Assembly: GCA_903892635.1 (NCBI GenBank)
Contig: CAITJH010000005.1
Span: 1 to 39,371 of the forward strand
Direction of reading: 5' to 3'
Length of the DNA: 39,371 bases
From: an uncultured Actinomycetes bacterium
Lineage (GTDB): Bacteria; Actinomycetota; Actinomycetes; S36-B12; UBA5976
Numbering within the stretch: position 1 is the first letter of the stretch; each line of letters opens with the position of its first letter. The position numbers and the translations under genes are program-made. The notes beneath the pieces were generated by a model. That model did not search any database. It saw only the letters and a list, made by a program, of their open reading frames with translations, and had not been told where the DNA came from. This document shows, piece by piece, positions 38,316 to 39,371 of the stretch.

Positions 38316-39371
38316 ATGACATCAACAGCATCAGAAACAAAGAACTCGGCGCTTTCCGATTCAGCGCGCGACAACCTGTGGATGCACTTCACACGCCACT
38401 CGACTTACGAAGAAGGCGGCGCCGTTCCCATCATCACGCGCGCAGAAGGTGCATACCTTTACGAAGAAAGTGGCCGCAAGATCCTCGATGGTCTCGCCGG
38501 TCTCTTCACCGTTCAAATTGGACACGGCCGCAAGGAACTTGCTGAAGCTGCACGCAAGCAGATGGAAGAACTGTCGTTCTTTCCGCTGTGGTCGTACGCG
38601 CACCCCAAGGCAATCGAACTTGCCGAACGTCTCGTGTCATACGCACCAGGCAACTTGAACCGTGTCTTCTTCACCACTGGTGGTGGCGAAGCCGTTGAAT
38701 CAGCATGGAAGGCTGCCAAGCAGTATTACAAACTGACCGGCAAGCCAATGAAGCACAAGGTCATCAGCCGCAGCGTTGCCTACCACGGCACACCACAGGG
38801 CGCCCTTGCTATCACTGGTATTCCAGATGCAAAGAAGTACTTCGAACCGTTGACCCCAGGTGGTTTCCGCGTGCCGAACACCAACTTCTACCGCGCAACT
38901 GTTCACCAGGACGACATCAAGGCCTACGGCCGTTGGGCTGCAGACCGCATCGAAGAAGCGATCCTTTTTGAAGGCGCTGACACCGTTGCTGCAGTCTTCC
39001 TTGAGCCAGTTCAGAACTCCGGTGGATGTTTCCCACCACCTCCGGGCTACCTCGAGCGCGTTCGCGAAATCTGCGACGAGTACGACGTGTTGTTCGTAGC
39101 TGACGAAACGATCTGTGCGTTTGGTCGCATCGGTGAAATGTTTGCAATGAGCCGCTTTGGCGTTGAACCTGACATCATCACAACTGCAAAGGGTATGACC
39201 TCGGGCTACTCTCCTATCGGTTGCATGATTGTTGGCGACAAGGTGTTCGAACCATTTAAGAAGGGCATGAACTACTTTGCTCACGGCTACACCTTCGGCG
39301 GACACCCAGTGTCATCCGCAGTTGCACTTGCCAACCTTGATGTATTCGAAAAGGAAGGCATCAACCAGCAC
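38316..39371 (+). CDS. Class III PLP aminotransferase (putrescine/omega-amino-acid:pyruvate-like), 3' end outside window
   Basis: Open for 352 codons to the window edge and absent from the ORF track: MTSTASETKNSALSDSARDNLWMHFTRHSTYEEGGAVPIITRAEGAYLYEESGRKILDGLAGLF...VADETICAFGRIGEMFA...ITTAKGMTSGYSPIG (PLP Lys). Confidence 0.94.
   Translation, partial: MTSTASETKNSALSDSARDNLWMHFTRHSTYEEGGAVPIITRAEGAYLYEESGRKILDGLAGLFTVQIGHGRKELAEAARKQMEELSFFPLWSYAHPKAIELAERLVSYAPGNLNRVFFTTGGGEAVESAWKAAKQYYKLTGKPMKHKVISRSVAYHGTPQGALAITGIPDAKKYFEPLTPGGFRVPNTNFYRATVHQDDIKAYGRWAADRIEEAILFEGADTVAAVFLEPVQNSGGCFPPPPGYLERVREICDEYDVLFVADETICAFGRIGEMFAMSRFGVEPDIITTAKGMTSGYSPIGCMIVGDKVFEPFKKGMNYFAHGYTFGGHPVSSAVALANLDVFEKEGINQH

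Noticed and set aside
38700-39305. 201-aa minus-strand ORF (MSAEGVAVSKVVHALLKW...)
   Set aside because: Antisense to the unmistakable class III aminotransferase frame; no recognisable domain.

Overview
The window appears to be actinobacterial chromosome. This is inferred from dcw gene order without ftsA, SepF/Wag31 next to FtsZ, DUF3040, SAV_6107-type HEPN, DnaE2 and a TCGAACnnnnGTTCGA LexA box. From left to right it holds: (i) the 3' part of ileS (+) and a convergent terminator; (ii) an almost unbroken minus-strand division/cell-wall (dcw) cluster running mraZ-rsmH-ftsL-like-ftsI-murE-murF-mraY-murD-ftsW-murG-murC-ftsQ-ftsZ-pgeF-yggS-sepF-yggT-wag31; (iii) DUF3040, MaoC-like and secreted GH25/DUF1906-like genes upstream of mraZ; (iv) a tightly coupled DUF6504-HEPN-dnaE2-dinB operon with a perfect LexA palindrome abutting its promoter -10; (v) a class II HDAC/acetylpolyamine amidohydrolase-like gene divergent from an APC permease; (vi) a tandem-ATPase/FtsX-type ABC transporter followed by an unlisted 51-aa membrane ORF; (vii) a FAD oxidoreductase, aldehyde dehydrogenase, Lrp/AsnC regulator and class III aminotransferase set, suggestive of polyamine/amine catabolism, including an unlabelled 57-aa ORF. 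The most interesting non-coding signals are a large structured leader between mraZ and rsmH with a CUUCCCC loop (mraW-motif-like), a 10-nt-phased array of GTGGAG-type boxes overlapping the mraZ promoter with further inverted pairs upstream, and the LexA-controlled translesion operon. No tRNA, rRNA, CRISPR or transposon was seen. Functional calls come from reading motifs by eye, with no database search.
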